Origin: Aptenodytes patagonicus
Lineage: Eukaryota > Chordata > Aves > Sphenisciformes > Spheniscidae
NCBI RefSeq assembly: GCF_965638725.1
Contig: NC_134949.1
Location: 76,290,017-76,354,016 of the forward strand
DNA length: 64,000 nt
Reading direction: 5' to 3'
Under the pieces are notes generated by a model. The model saw only the letters and a program-made list of their open reading frames with translations, did no database searches and was not told the DNA's origin. The position numbers and the translations under genes are program-made. This document shows positions 1 through 16,507 of this stretch, in pieces. Numbering within the stretch: position 1 is the first letter of the stretch; every line of letters starts with the position of its first letter.

Positions 1-108
1 ATATACTTAGGAAAAGACCAGAGTGAAGAAATTGCTTAAGCTGATTGATAATTAAAATGTATTGATGATGGTTTTCTTTCACCTCTAATGTAAGTTTTGA
101 ATATCCAG

Positions 109-6217
<6,109 letters not shown>

Positions 6218-6915
6218 ATTCATTGCTCTCACCCTGGCAGGGTCTCTCCATCCATTCAACAGTTTCTCCTGTAGGCTTGGCAAGCTTTTTGTTAAGGGCA
6301 GTGTGATATAATTAGGGGAATCTTAAATGTTACTTGAGCTACACTGTTGGAAAGCCTAATATTATTTCACCTTGAAAGTAGTTTAAATGACAATTCTTCT
6401 GTGCCCCTTTGAGGTAGAAGAGATTTCTCAAGCTTAATAAACCTAGAGAATGTGACAATCCCCTCAGGAGCTTATACAAACTGCAGATAATACCTTTGTC
6501 TACATAATCACCTATATTAATCATAGTCTATGCTGATAGCTCCATTATGGGTGTCCCAAATGAATTCCTGCTTCATTTATGTTCCCCCTTTTCCCCTCCT
6601 AAACTAATATGAACTTTAAGCCAGAGCTCAAAAAATTTAGAGAAAAAAGTGTTACACTGGGAAACCTTGGCAGGGTTAAAAAAGATACACTGAAAAGAAA
6701 ATGTTCTTTCTTTTTCCTTATGCTGTTTATTGTAAGCTTACATCATTTAAAACATTTTTTTACAGCACGCAGAAGTGTCTTGATCCAGTGGTAAAACATA
6801 CTTCCTGTGGAACAATATAAAGTCTTATGCAGTGGGCATTTGAATTTTAGAGACAAGTGAAGTCATCTTTCTGAAGTCATTTAGACCCACAATAAACAGC
6901 AGACCGTTTATTTCT
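6218..6915 (+). other. GYS2: GYS2 3' untranslated region (probable)
   Basis: Non-coding sequence between the GYS2 stop and the second of two AATAAA hexamers (6436-6441 and 6891-6896). T-rich and TG-rich sequence follows the second one from about 6900, which is typical of a cleavage site. The exact 3' end is inferred. Confidence 0.5.
6891..6896 (+). promoter_or_regulatory. GYS2: Candidate poly(A) signal of GYS2
   Basis: AATAAA about 675 bp after the stop, followed within 50 bp by a T/GT-rich stretch (tttatttctgattcctctgg). The upstream AATAAA at 6436-6441 is an alternative with a weaker downstream element. Confidence 0.5.
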
Positions 6916-9900
6916 GATTCCTCTGGTATGTCTCTTTTATTGTTTTCATCTTCTCTTAGATTCTAAGTTTGTTAACAAACTAGTTTGGGAGGAAATTAAT
7001 GTGACTTGGCTAAAGAGAATGACAAAATTTCCTTAAGTAACACCTTCCCCTGCAGACAAACCTATATGCCATAGAGCAATGTGACAACATTCAAAGATGA
7101 GTAACTCTAGTTCTTCCAATTGCCCCACTAGTCCGTGGTCTATTTCACTTCTAGAAGAGACCTAATCGTAACAAATAATGCTAAAAGAATTCCAAGAACA
7201 CATCTGCCCCACAGACATAATTTCGAAAAGCACCTGAAACTTCAATGTGCTTGGGGAGTAATTGAACCTCACGACAAGAACTGGACACTTCATTTGCCTT
7301 ACAGAAAGCTTTCAAAAGTATTTCAATTCCTAGAGATGCAGTGAGTGCCTGAACATGCTCTTCAGAAGTAGATCTTGACATGAAGACATTAGGAAGGAGA
7401 TTCATCTCTTATTTTAGAAGTTTGTGCATCAAGAATTTCTCATGCTGTTCAAGAAAAGACATTTCCAGAAATTGATTCAGCCTGTTCTTCAGCAGGTAGG
7501 ACGATGTAGCCTTTGGAGGTATTTACCTTCACTGTCAATCCCAGGGGGAGCCTAGATGTCCAACTTTGATTAGACACCTACCTTTCAAACACTTAATCAA
7601 CGTTTCATGACATGGTTCTTACTAGAGGCCATATAGAATAAAAGTGATTAGGTGCCTATTTGTATTTTTGGCCACCTAAAATCAGTTTTAAAATTGGACT
7701 TTCATTCTTAAGCTGATTTGGATACCTGAAAGAATAACTATTCTCAGAAGACAGGTTCAGGGTTTTATGGCAGAAACTTAACTGGATTTAAAAGGAGTCA
7801 CTATTTTTAAGCCATTTTAAAAGTAATTAAAACAATGAGTAGTTATTTTTCATATGAAAGTGGTGAAAGCAAAGATACTGCAAATATTTTCCTTCGTACA
7901 GTTTACTAAGTGGAGAACAACTGCATTTTGTGCGTTCAGAAATGTATATTCTTCCCCAAAGTGCTTTTAATCAAAGTTCCCTTGCAGAGTCAAAGAATGA
8001 AATGGCTGAGAGCCCCAACAAAAGAACATTTAAAGGGCATATTGATTGAAAGTTAATGTTCTCTTAAAAAAAAAAAAAAATCAAGAAATCTGACATTATT
8101 GCTTGTATTTCAATGCACTGTTGTACGGAAGAAAAGCATTTCGCCCCAAATTCCCTGTCATCAAAATTGCATTAGCGTCATCTGAGAGTGATCCAGCACT
8201 TCCTTTGTTGCCTAAAAATGTTCTAGTAGCCACAGGCTGGTGAACATCTGTTTATCATCATTCCAGACCCAGCTTCATTGCAGTGCTGAAAGATGTGATC
8301 ACTACACATGTATTGTAAATATTGCTAAATGATAGAGGCACAGCACAGATAATATTGAAAGTGGAAAGGTTTTGCTAGGGTTGCGTTAAGACAGCTACAC
8401 TTGTTCTTTCTGGACAAGTCCCAGAGGAGAAAAATAAGCAACATGTATGATCCAGGTTGCAAGTTGTCTTAGATGTGTTTATGGTGTTTGAGTTCCTTGG
8501 GAAGAGCAGAGAGCTGGCATGACACCTCGCACAAATCCAGCTGTGTTTGTTTCAGCACGCTCACATGCTTTGAGCACCTGCCTGGTGACAGAAAGTGCAC
8601 AACTTTTGAGATATGACTAATGTGAACACTGTGCCCATTCTTCTCAGAAATGGTCCCACAGCGGCCAGTGACCTCTGGCTCATGCCTCTAGGCTTATTTT
8701 GGTTCTGCCTTGAACGTTAGGACTCGCTGTCAGTAGCAAGGCGATCTAACTACAGCAAAACATTTCTGCCTTTTGAATTTGCAGTGTTAGAGGGAATGGC
8801 TTTTCATTCAGTCAAGGTGACAGATTGCCTAACTTAAATGTCACACATTTCTAACAGTTACTGATATCTGACAAGCTTGGTAGCAGCTATCTGTAACATA
8901 AGCGATTATCTGCCACATTGAAAATATTAGGGTTTCACAAACAGCTCACCAACAAGGCAGAACGTTTATTCTGTTTCATGATATTTGTAAAGAATTGTTT
9001 AAGCTAGTGAGTTTAGATCAGGAATATATACAAAAATCAGTCAACTGGGAATGTGATTAGTACAGGTTTTGTACCTCTGGGGCATTTAGAGGCGTATGAA
9101 TTTCATGATACTAATAAAACAAAGGGTGTATAAGCCTTCTACTTTTTGTCTGAGCACTGACTAATCATACTGTAAAATATGCTGAAAAATAACTTAGATG
9201 CTCCTGAGATATTCAGAGTATGCTTGAAACAAAGAGCAATTAAATTAATGAAAAGATTCTGGTGGATGCCATTGGTCTTTAGATAAAGTTAATCATGAAT
9301 GCATTCTGTCATACAACATATACCGCTATTGAAAGATACATTAGTGCTTAAAAATGAACAAACAAGGACATTTTGATTTCTCCAGTTATGTTCCTCCATG
9401 AAATTATATAGATGATAAACAATTACTAAAAGTGCCTATAGCCCCATGGTAGGAATTAATTCCTCTGTTCCTTCAGCTGTGTTTCTTTGTGTCAAGGAGA
9501 AGCAACATTATAGTTAGCGTGAGTTAACAAAATTAATTAGCAGCGTCATGAGAAAGATCAGAGGAAAGTAGCATTAAAAGATGAAGAGCACAACTAGGGT
9601 TAAAGGTTAACAAAATAAAACATAGTTGCTTGGACACAAGAATCATATGACTACTTTTTAATTACATGAGAACTACAGAGGGCTTTCCAGTAGGACCACA
9701 AAACTACATAAATAATGTTAAATATATCCTTATCAGCATGGAATGATAATTAACTGATTTATGTATAATTCCAGTTTTGCAACTCAAAAAACAGGCCAAC
9801 AAAAAAGTACAATAATGATGCAATTAATATTCTGTGTGCCTGTTGTCATGCGTGACACTAGCTTTGTACCTAGTACGCCACCACTAGCTCCAGCAGTACT

Positions 9901-10168
9901 ACACCTCCTGACAACAGTAGTGGCTGTATGCCATGGTCATTAATGAGGCCCTGATCCTTTAAGACCTATCCCCATACTATCTTTATGTGATGAGACTTGC
10001 TTAGTAGGATTGTTCAGAGTATATATTTCCGCATGCGTGTAGCTGGGGCAGCACTGAGGTCTAAGTAAGTGCTGTTGCCTATTCTCTGTGGTGACAGATA
10101 CCTGCAAAAAAAAAAAATCACCTGCTTTGCAGTCAAAGACAGCTGGATTGTTTTAATATCTCACTGAC
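6916..10168. other. GYS2-SPX intergenic region, no gene seen
   Basis: AT-rich, with short open frames only, none with a recognisable product or good splice sites. It separates the convergent 3' ends of GYS2 (plus) and SPX (minus). It contains a 14-bp poly(A) run near 8067-8080. Confidence 0.6.
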
Positions 10169-10174
10169 TTTATT
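10169..10174 (-). promoter_or_regulatory. SPX: Candidate poly(A) signal of SPX
   Basis: AATAAA on the minus strand, about 425 bp downstream of the SPX stop codon. It is a candidate I noticed downstream of the stop, not confirmed as the site used. Confidence 0.35.
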
Positions 10175-10597
10175 GACCATCAGCAACTTACAGGGCCAGC
10201 AGTGAAGTGGTGAAGGAATCTACCTTTATCAGAAATAAAGAGGTTTCAATATGCATCTGAGTGGAAGGTGGTAAAAGGTTTCCCAAAGACTATTGAAAAA
10301 TTGTTTTTAATGGAGTAGTTGTCCAAAAAGACAGTTTTAATCATCTTTTCAGGTAAGGTGGAACAGTGTATTTTAATTTTTGGGTGGGACATACAAAATG
10401 GTCTAAACAAGGCAGGAACTTTACTAATAATTTCCTTATCTAAACTAGTAACTTTTAATCAATTTGCATTCAAAATGTTGCAATGAGTATATACGTCACC
10501 CTTTGGGAACTTAAGTGAGGATGGATGAAATACTCTGTTTACACAAATCATGATTTCAGGGTATATGCATACAGATGTTAAAGAAATTTGAAATATT

Positions 10598-10656
10598 TCA
10601 CCAATTTGATAGATTATCTGTCAAGTAGCCAGGGTGATCACTGTTTTCTTCTTCAA
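10598..10656 (-). CDS. SPX: SPX terminal coding exon 6
   Basis: Acceptor gtgtcttgtcttacag. 59 bp encode VEEENSDHPGYLTDNLSNW and TGA. Length, acidic start and terminal NW match the human last exon. It is too short to appear as a long open frame. Confidence 0.9.
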
Positions 10657-13600
10657 CTGTAAGACAAGACACAATGGGGAAAAATAAGCTGTAGATAAAG
10701 GAAAGTTCAGTCAGCCAAAGTTTTCACGAGAGAGATGTGCCTCAGGCACAGGCCTAGTGTAATGTGACTGCTTAGCTAAGAGATGCAGGCATCTGTAGAA
10801 ATAATCATATCTTCTCTCATTTTAAATGTAGGAATTTTTCTGTTTGCTGAAGGGCAAAGATACAAACCATGTCCTGAGGGATATCTTAGTACAAGCCACA
10901 AATTTTTCATGCAGAAGAAAATAATGTATTTGGTTTTTATTTGCACATTTCTCTCAGTCAAGAGGATTCTAAAATCACCTGAAAGTGATCTTCTGAAAGT
11001 GCAGGGCTTACCCAGGTTTGACTGTGTTGTTATTCCCTACTACAATGATGGCAATGTTATTCCACATAGTATTTTTCAAACAAGCTGCCAGTTCTGCTTA
11101 GCTCTCTCAGATATGTCACCTTTTTTCTTAGGGGGCTGTTGCTGTCCACTGTCTCCTCTGGAACAGCAACAGCAGGCAGGAAAATACCACTAAAATTTAT
11201 GAATCATGGACTTCAGAGGATTTCTCTTTTTGTTAGCACATAAATGATGCTTTCACTGATTTATGTTTAGAACTTCTCATATATTTTGTCCAAAGAACTA
11301 TGCTCGTTTTTAATTCTGCCTTTCTCTCTCAGTCAAAATGCCACTGAATTTTTTTGGTTAGCAGAGTTCTGCCAGGGCAGGGAAGAGAGAGCTGAGCACA
11401 GAGCCCCAGCGCTACATGACGTACAGTGGGAGATTTTAGGAAGTGGAGAAGACAGGAGTGATTCCAGCATACCTACACATACGCCAGGTAAATTCTGACA
11501 GGTGTCTCTCACACCTTCTTTTCATTTCAGGAAAGCTGCATACTTTAGATAACTAAGGAGAGGTGATATTGCAGCGATGGCAAGGAAGTTATTTGTTACA
11601 CACTGTTGATGATGTCAAAGGTGATTAGGCAGTAACAGGCCTGTCTTACCACTCATCTATGTGGAAGGTACAAAACTACCTCATATTTTACTAGGGTTTT
11701 ACTTCACATTTCCGAATTCAACTAAAGCACTTTTTCTTCCTGTCATGATGACAGAAATTGAGTCTGAATAAGGAACTCACAATCAGGACAATAAGAAACA
11801 AAGGTAGCTTCTAGCCACCTTCTGTTCCTCCCTGTCCTGAACCAAAGAGGGGAAGAGCGTAACTTAGACAAACTCCTGGGCTTGTATATGCTACAACAGC
11901 CTCCCCAGAACCCAGGGGCCAGAGCACAGCACAGACTCTCCACAGCACTGTAGGGTGTATCCTCTTTTTACAACCTCCCTGTCCCCAGCTCCATTTCTAA
12001 AAAATAGTTTATGTACCTGAAGAGGTGAAAGGTAGAAAGACAGAGGACATGGATAGCACAGATTCAGGGTCTCAGCCTGGTGAGCTGTATGTATGCATCA
12101 GATGATGAGGGGTTCAGGATAATGGCTTTGCAGGAAAGCTGGTCTAGGGAGGAAAGGTGAACTATAGCAGGGTGAGGGAGCTGGGGAACATAGGATAGGT
12201 GTCCTCATCTAAGGGGGTGCAATACGCGTGAAGGAGATGAGGAAACAGAAGTTATTTAAGCCTGACTCAGTAGCTGGGTTTTACTGAGGGGTGTTGTGGA
12301 AGGGAGACGTGGGTTCTGAGGTTCTGAAGTGAGAAGTGGAAGCATGTAGCAGGTGGTGAGGAAGCACGTGGTGAGGAGACAGAGATGGGAGGGTTAGACA
12401 ATATCTCTGGGAGGCTGGGAACACATGAATGAACTACAGGATTCTTCAGGATATTTCAGGGCTCTGCCTCTAAACGTCATTGGGACACCTTGTCAGCTCT
12501 GCCAGCAACAGAGCTCTCAGGAGCCAGATGTGAATCCCTTTTTAGGGATTTTAGGCTTTTCAGGATTCTTTTAAGCCTTTCCACCAGGACATAAGAGCCA
12601 ATGGAGGAATGAAAATTTCATAAGCAAACAATATTCTGCAGAAAAAGGAGTCCCAGTAGAGTTTTGTTTTGGAAAATTCAATTAAAAATAGCCATTCCCT
12701 TGAATATAAACCAATAAAAATCTGAAAAGCAAATTAAAAGCAGAATATACAAAAATTTACCTACTATTATTTATCTGATTCATGTTCTAATCTGTCTAAA
12801 TGTGCACCCTAATGCAATACGCTCTGTGTAAATGTACAGTCTAATACAGTGCACTCTGTGGAATAATATCTCATTTCAAACCAGGCCTTTTAGATCAATT
12901 TACTAAATTGTTAGTAAATGAAATACTGATAAACTGCTTTTAAAAAAGTCAGGGTAAGACAAAATATGCATTTACCTTCTTCTTGTGCTTTCCGTAAGGA
13001 ACTATGGAACAGTGCTGCAGCTTCAGAAAGAGATAAAGGATTTGTGTTTTGGCTGCGTGTTTCTAGAATTATAAAATCAGAGATGCATGATTTGTTAGTG
13101 TTTACTGGCATTTATTTATTTTGTTATTTGCTCTTTTACCTCTATAACTACAGACCCAAAGAAAAAAAAAATACTGTTGTCTCCTTTGCTCTGTAACACT
13201 CTGCTAAAAACCAGCCTGATAAATATCTAACACAGAAGAGACTAGCAATCTTTTTAAAAAGGAAGCTGTTTTAAAGTCCCTTAGAAGGTAAAAAGAACAG
13301 TTTCTTTTTTCATAGGTTCCTTACTTTGCTACAACATTGTTTCCTCCAGAAACATTGTCTAGCATGGATTAATGTTGTCTACTTTTGTCATTTGTCAGTT
13401 CAGCACAATTAATAACTTGATTTGGTTTTTTCCAGTGGAAAAAGAAAGTCAAAGGTACTGATGATAATCCCACTTAACAGCCAGGTCAGTCTGGAACATC
13501 ATTTATGTAAATGAAGTCACACAGGTACACAAGAGAGGAAAGTCAGACAGTCTTTATCATGTGCTTTTTGCAATGAAGGAACTCACAAAAGGGAGTTTAA

Positions 13601-16407
13601 TTGCTTCCTTGAATATAATTCCAGGAAAGCAAATCCCCTCCAGTTTCCACAGATTTCTCCCATAATTTGAGGAAAGACTGTTGTGTTACATACACCTGTG
13701 CACATGTACTTACCAAGCTGCATTCTGTCATACAGATCCTTTCGCTGGCTCTCATCTGAGATGAATCGACGTCCCTCTACAAAAGCAGTGGGAAAAGGGT
13801 GAAAACAACCTCCCAAATCTGTTGTAATTCCTACTTTACAAGCACTAAAGTAGTCTTTTGAAAATACAAAATTACAGCAATACTTCTACAAACATAAAAT
13901 GGGAGGCATAAGTCCATCCCAGGGTCTTTCCAAATCAGCCATAGCCCATCCTGAACCAGAACACTCAAGGTACACTTTATTCCATAGAAGTGGTGTTTCA
14001 GCACTTTTCATTCTTGTATTAACCTGCTGTAGGAACTGGACATAGGGAGGAATTTACTGTCTTTTCTTCACTCTTTCCTCAACTGCTGTACAGTCAAGAG
14101 CCTTAAATCTCTTTGCTGGACTATAAAATATTGCCTTTTAAAGGGATATTTCTATTTTAAAAAAGAAAAACACCCTAAAAAAAAAATCACATTACTTCCT
14201 ATGCATCAATAAGAATGATACACTGGTCAGTATAGAAGTAACACAGTGCATTATTCAGTTGGAAGATTTAAACAAAAGAAAAAAGGGCCAAATTATTTGC
14301 TTTTATGAATAGAAATAATTTTATTAATGTCACTAGAACTTCTTTCAGTTACACTTACAGTTGTTTGGAGCCTATATTTATTCTGTGTTGTTATTATTCG
14401 TATGATCTCACTTTTGCATTTTTCTCAGGATTGTGAGCTTCAATTTTTTTTTCATTTCAAGGAAGCTATCTTTCTTGCTGTCTTAATACCTACCCTACCT
14501 GATAGCTTTTAATTTTGAAACAACAATTCAGAATAGATTTTTTTTAAAAAAGAATAGTTCCATTAAATTTCGTGGGTTTGCATCAAAGGACAAAATCTCT
14601 CCTTGGCTCTAAATTTTATCATTATATTTAATGCTTCTTTAACTCTGAACTAACAATAGAAACTCAAAGGTCATTTGCACAACCTTAACACCACAATATT
14701 GATAACACTGACATCCAAGTTCTCCTTAGAAGAGGTTGCTTGTGGTCTTCATACCAGCTTTAATGCAAGATGCCTGTAAGAGGAATGTGTGTTCTCCTAT
14801 TGCTTGAGAAGATGTTTTAATAAAGCCTGAGTGAGAATAAGGAATGATAACTATATCCAGTGTGTCTTAAACCCCCTTTAAGATTATTTCAGATAAGGAA
14901 ACTGCTTTTCCAATAGGTTTTGCAATCAAGCTTCAAACTCTCTACATTTTCAGTACTTTGGTTTGCTTTTCTTCTTCCAACACTTGCTTTCTTCAATTTG
15001 ATTTCTTTAAAAAATAATAATAATACTGGCAATGCCACTGTTCCAGAGGCAAGAAGAAATAACTATTAGCACATCCCTGCAGGCCTCAGAACTTCTACCT
15101 CCACAGGATCCTCAGGGATTTACTGCTTGTGTGGAGCCAAGCAGATTAGGAATAATCCAGTGGTAGAGAAAGTTATCTCCACAAAACAGAAAGAGCTTGG
15201 GACTTACGTGCACCCTTCAAATAGAGCATAGCCTGAGGAGTCCAGTTTCTCCTTTGGAAATGAGCCTTTATGCCAAAAAAGAGAAAAGAGACATGTCAAT
15301 GTTGCATGCCATTACTAACTAGTACAAATACTTACATGGCACCAACCTGTGAGATACATGGATACTGCACGTTCAGCCTGAGCGAGCTGTTTACCTGAGG
15401 TGTGCTCCAGGAGAAAGATATGAAGGACGCTGCCAAGAACAGTGCCATTGCAGATGCTGTCAGTTTACGCAGTCCCTGTGCACAATAAAGAACCACGAGG
15501 TACAGGAAAAGCCTTTCAGATCTGTAGATCTTCTCAACTTCAAATCTAAATGTGAGGGTATTTCCAGTCCCTCCTTCCTCCCTGTCTTGCTGCCAAACCT
15601 TCTCTTGCTCAGTGGCTATTTCAGCTTCAATACACAATGATCTGATGGGAGGATGAATGTTAAATCAAACGTACTTTCTTCTCTTTACTCATATTCATTA
15701 TAAAGGTTCCATACCAGTGAGAACTGCCATCGAGGCAAGCACCTTTTGTGCTCCTATTTACAAGGACATTAGATCTTCCAGAAATGAGAATAATGTACAA
15801 ACTAAGGGGGAAAGATGATATAAAGTATATCTTGATTTTACTAAACCTTGAATGATAGAGTTTAGACAACAAGCAAATGTAGGGGACTTGCCATTCCAAA
15901 CAAACCAACCAACCAGGAGAGCGGGTCACTACTTCCTCAGAAAAAGAAAGTTTTTAAACTTAGCATCCTATTTGCATCAACCATAATTACACACATGTCA
16001 CGAGAGAGGCTTGTTTGATTCTTGGAGTTTGTTCGCTGATGCAGCACATGCAAATGAAAGCATTGAGCATGAATCCTCTGTGAACAAGTTGCATCTCTAC
16101 TTGTTCGCACAGACCGTGTTGTTATTCATGCACTGATAACAGTGATGGACAACAGAGAGCATTTAACATTATGATTCACAGTAGTTTATTTCATCCTGTT
16201 TTTGAGAGCACATTATGCTATTAATGTTTTTTTAATGCAGTTGTTTCAAGCACACTGAATATAACTATGTGTATATTCCTCTCAGGTTATTTTTAAGTTA
16301 AAATTATTAAACACCCCTGCAGTTCCTAAATATTATACTCACATGAAAAAGCATAAATTGCAAACTAAATTTTTCCCACATACCAAAAAAGTCTCACTCA
16401 CCTTCAT
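10598..16407 (-). CDS. SPX: Spexin precursor, complete, six coding exons
   Basis: Minus-strand coding exons in transcript order: 16407-16402, 15475-15395, 15265-15208, 13776-13714, 13062-12976 and 10656-10598. They total 354 bp, or 117 residues plus TGA; human spexin has 116. Spexin is a secreted peptide hormone that acts on galanin receptors 2 and 3 in feeding, metabolism and reproduction. Residues 1 to about 26 form a hydrophobic signal peptide (KLTASAMALFLAASFISFSW). Then RR, the mature peptide NWTPQAMLYLKGAQ, and GRR follow. The flanking dibasic sites and the glycine amide donor are all present. The second conserved segment, FISDESQRKDLYDR, matches the region of human NPQ 53-70. The C-terminus ends in SNW, like the human LLNW end. 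All introns are GT-AG and all phases agree. The start is the only ATG that places the signal peptide in frame with a good donor directly after ATGAAG. Confidence 0.96.
12180..12420 (+). repeat. Purine-rich imperfect repeat block in the last SPX intron
   Basis: The plus strand is strongly G/A-rich, with recurring gtggtgagga / ggtgaggagac motifs, so the SPX transcript is C/T-rich here. There is no clear unit length, and it may be decayed simple sequence. Confidence 0.35.
12976..13062 (-). CDS. SPX: SPX coding exon 5
   Basis: Acceptor ataattctag, donor gtaaat; 87 bp. Encodes ETRSQNTNPLSLSEAAALF and ends in KAQEE. This parallels human ERRSPNPQLLTIPEAATIL in position and pattern. Confidence 0.93.
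13714..13776 (-). CDS. SPX: SPX coding exon 4 (amidation site and NPQ-like segment)
   Basis: Acceptor gcttttgtag, donor gtaagt; 63 bp. Completes the last Gln of spexin, then GRR (amide donor and dibasic cleavage), then FISDESQRKDLYDRMQL. Confidence 0.95.
15208..15265 (-). CDS. SPX: SPX coding exon 3 (mature peptide)
   Basis: Acceptor gcataaag, donor gtaagt; 58 bp. Encodes AHFQRR and then NWTPQAMLYLKGA, ending inside the glutamine codon of the mature peptide. The RR is the N-terminal processing site. Confidence 0.96.
15395..15475 (-). CDS. SPX: SPX coding exon 2 (signal peptide)
   Basis: Acceptor ttgtgcacag, donor gtaaac; 81 bp, symmetric phase 0. Encodes GLRKLTASAMALFLAASF and continues to WSTPQ, the hydrophobic core and probable signal-peptidase region. 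Confidence 0.94.
16402..16407 (-). CDS. SPX: SPX coding exon 1 (Met-Lys)
   Basis: Only two codons, ATGAAG, directly before donor GTGAGTGAG on the minus strand. Human SPX also begins MKGLR, so the tiny coding part of the first exon fits the family. The 5' untranslated part lies just above 16407. Confidence 0.88.
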
Positions 16408-16486
16408 ACTTAGTTCAATGGCAAATCTTCAGTCTTCTTTCCTTGGGATAATGTGTCACAAGATCTCCTACAGGTTTGGGGATCCC

Positions 16487-16494
16487 TTTTTAAA
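16487..16494 (-). promoter_or_regulatory. SPX: TATA-like element upstream of SPX
   Basis: TTTAAAAA on the minus strand, about 80 bp upstream of the SPX ATG. This is compatible with a short 5' UTR. It is a weak motif in AT-rich DNA. Confidence 0.3.
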
Positions 16495-16507
16495 TCTTCA
16501 GAGTGAA

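Noticed and set aside
10776-10961. Minus-strand frame with a good acceptor (ttgcccttcag) as a possible SPX last exon
   Set aside because: The encoded residues do not resemble spexin; 10656-10598 matches the expected acidic start and NW terminus with a better acceptor.
10783-11193. 136-codon plus-strand open frame in the SPX last intron
   Set aside because: No recognised family, low complexity and several Cys/Gln runs near the end; it lies inside SPX on the opposite strand and looks like chance.
12661-12735. Another acceptor-like site (ttaatttgcttttcag) as SPX last exon
   Set aside because: It gives DFYWFIFKGMAIFN and a stop, which does not fit the conserved C-terminus.
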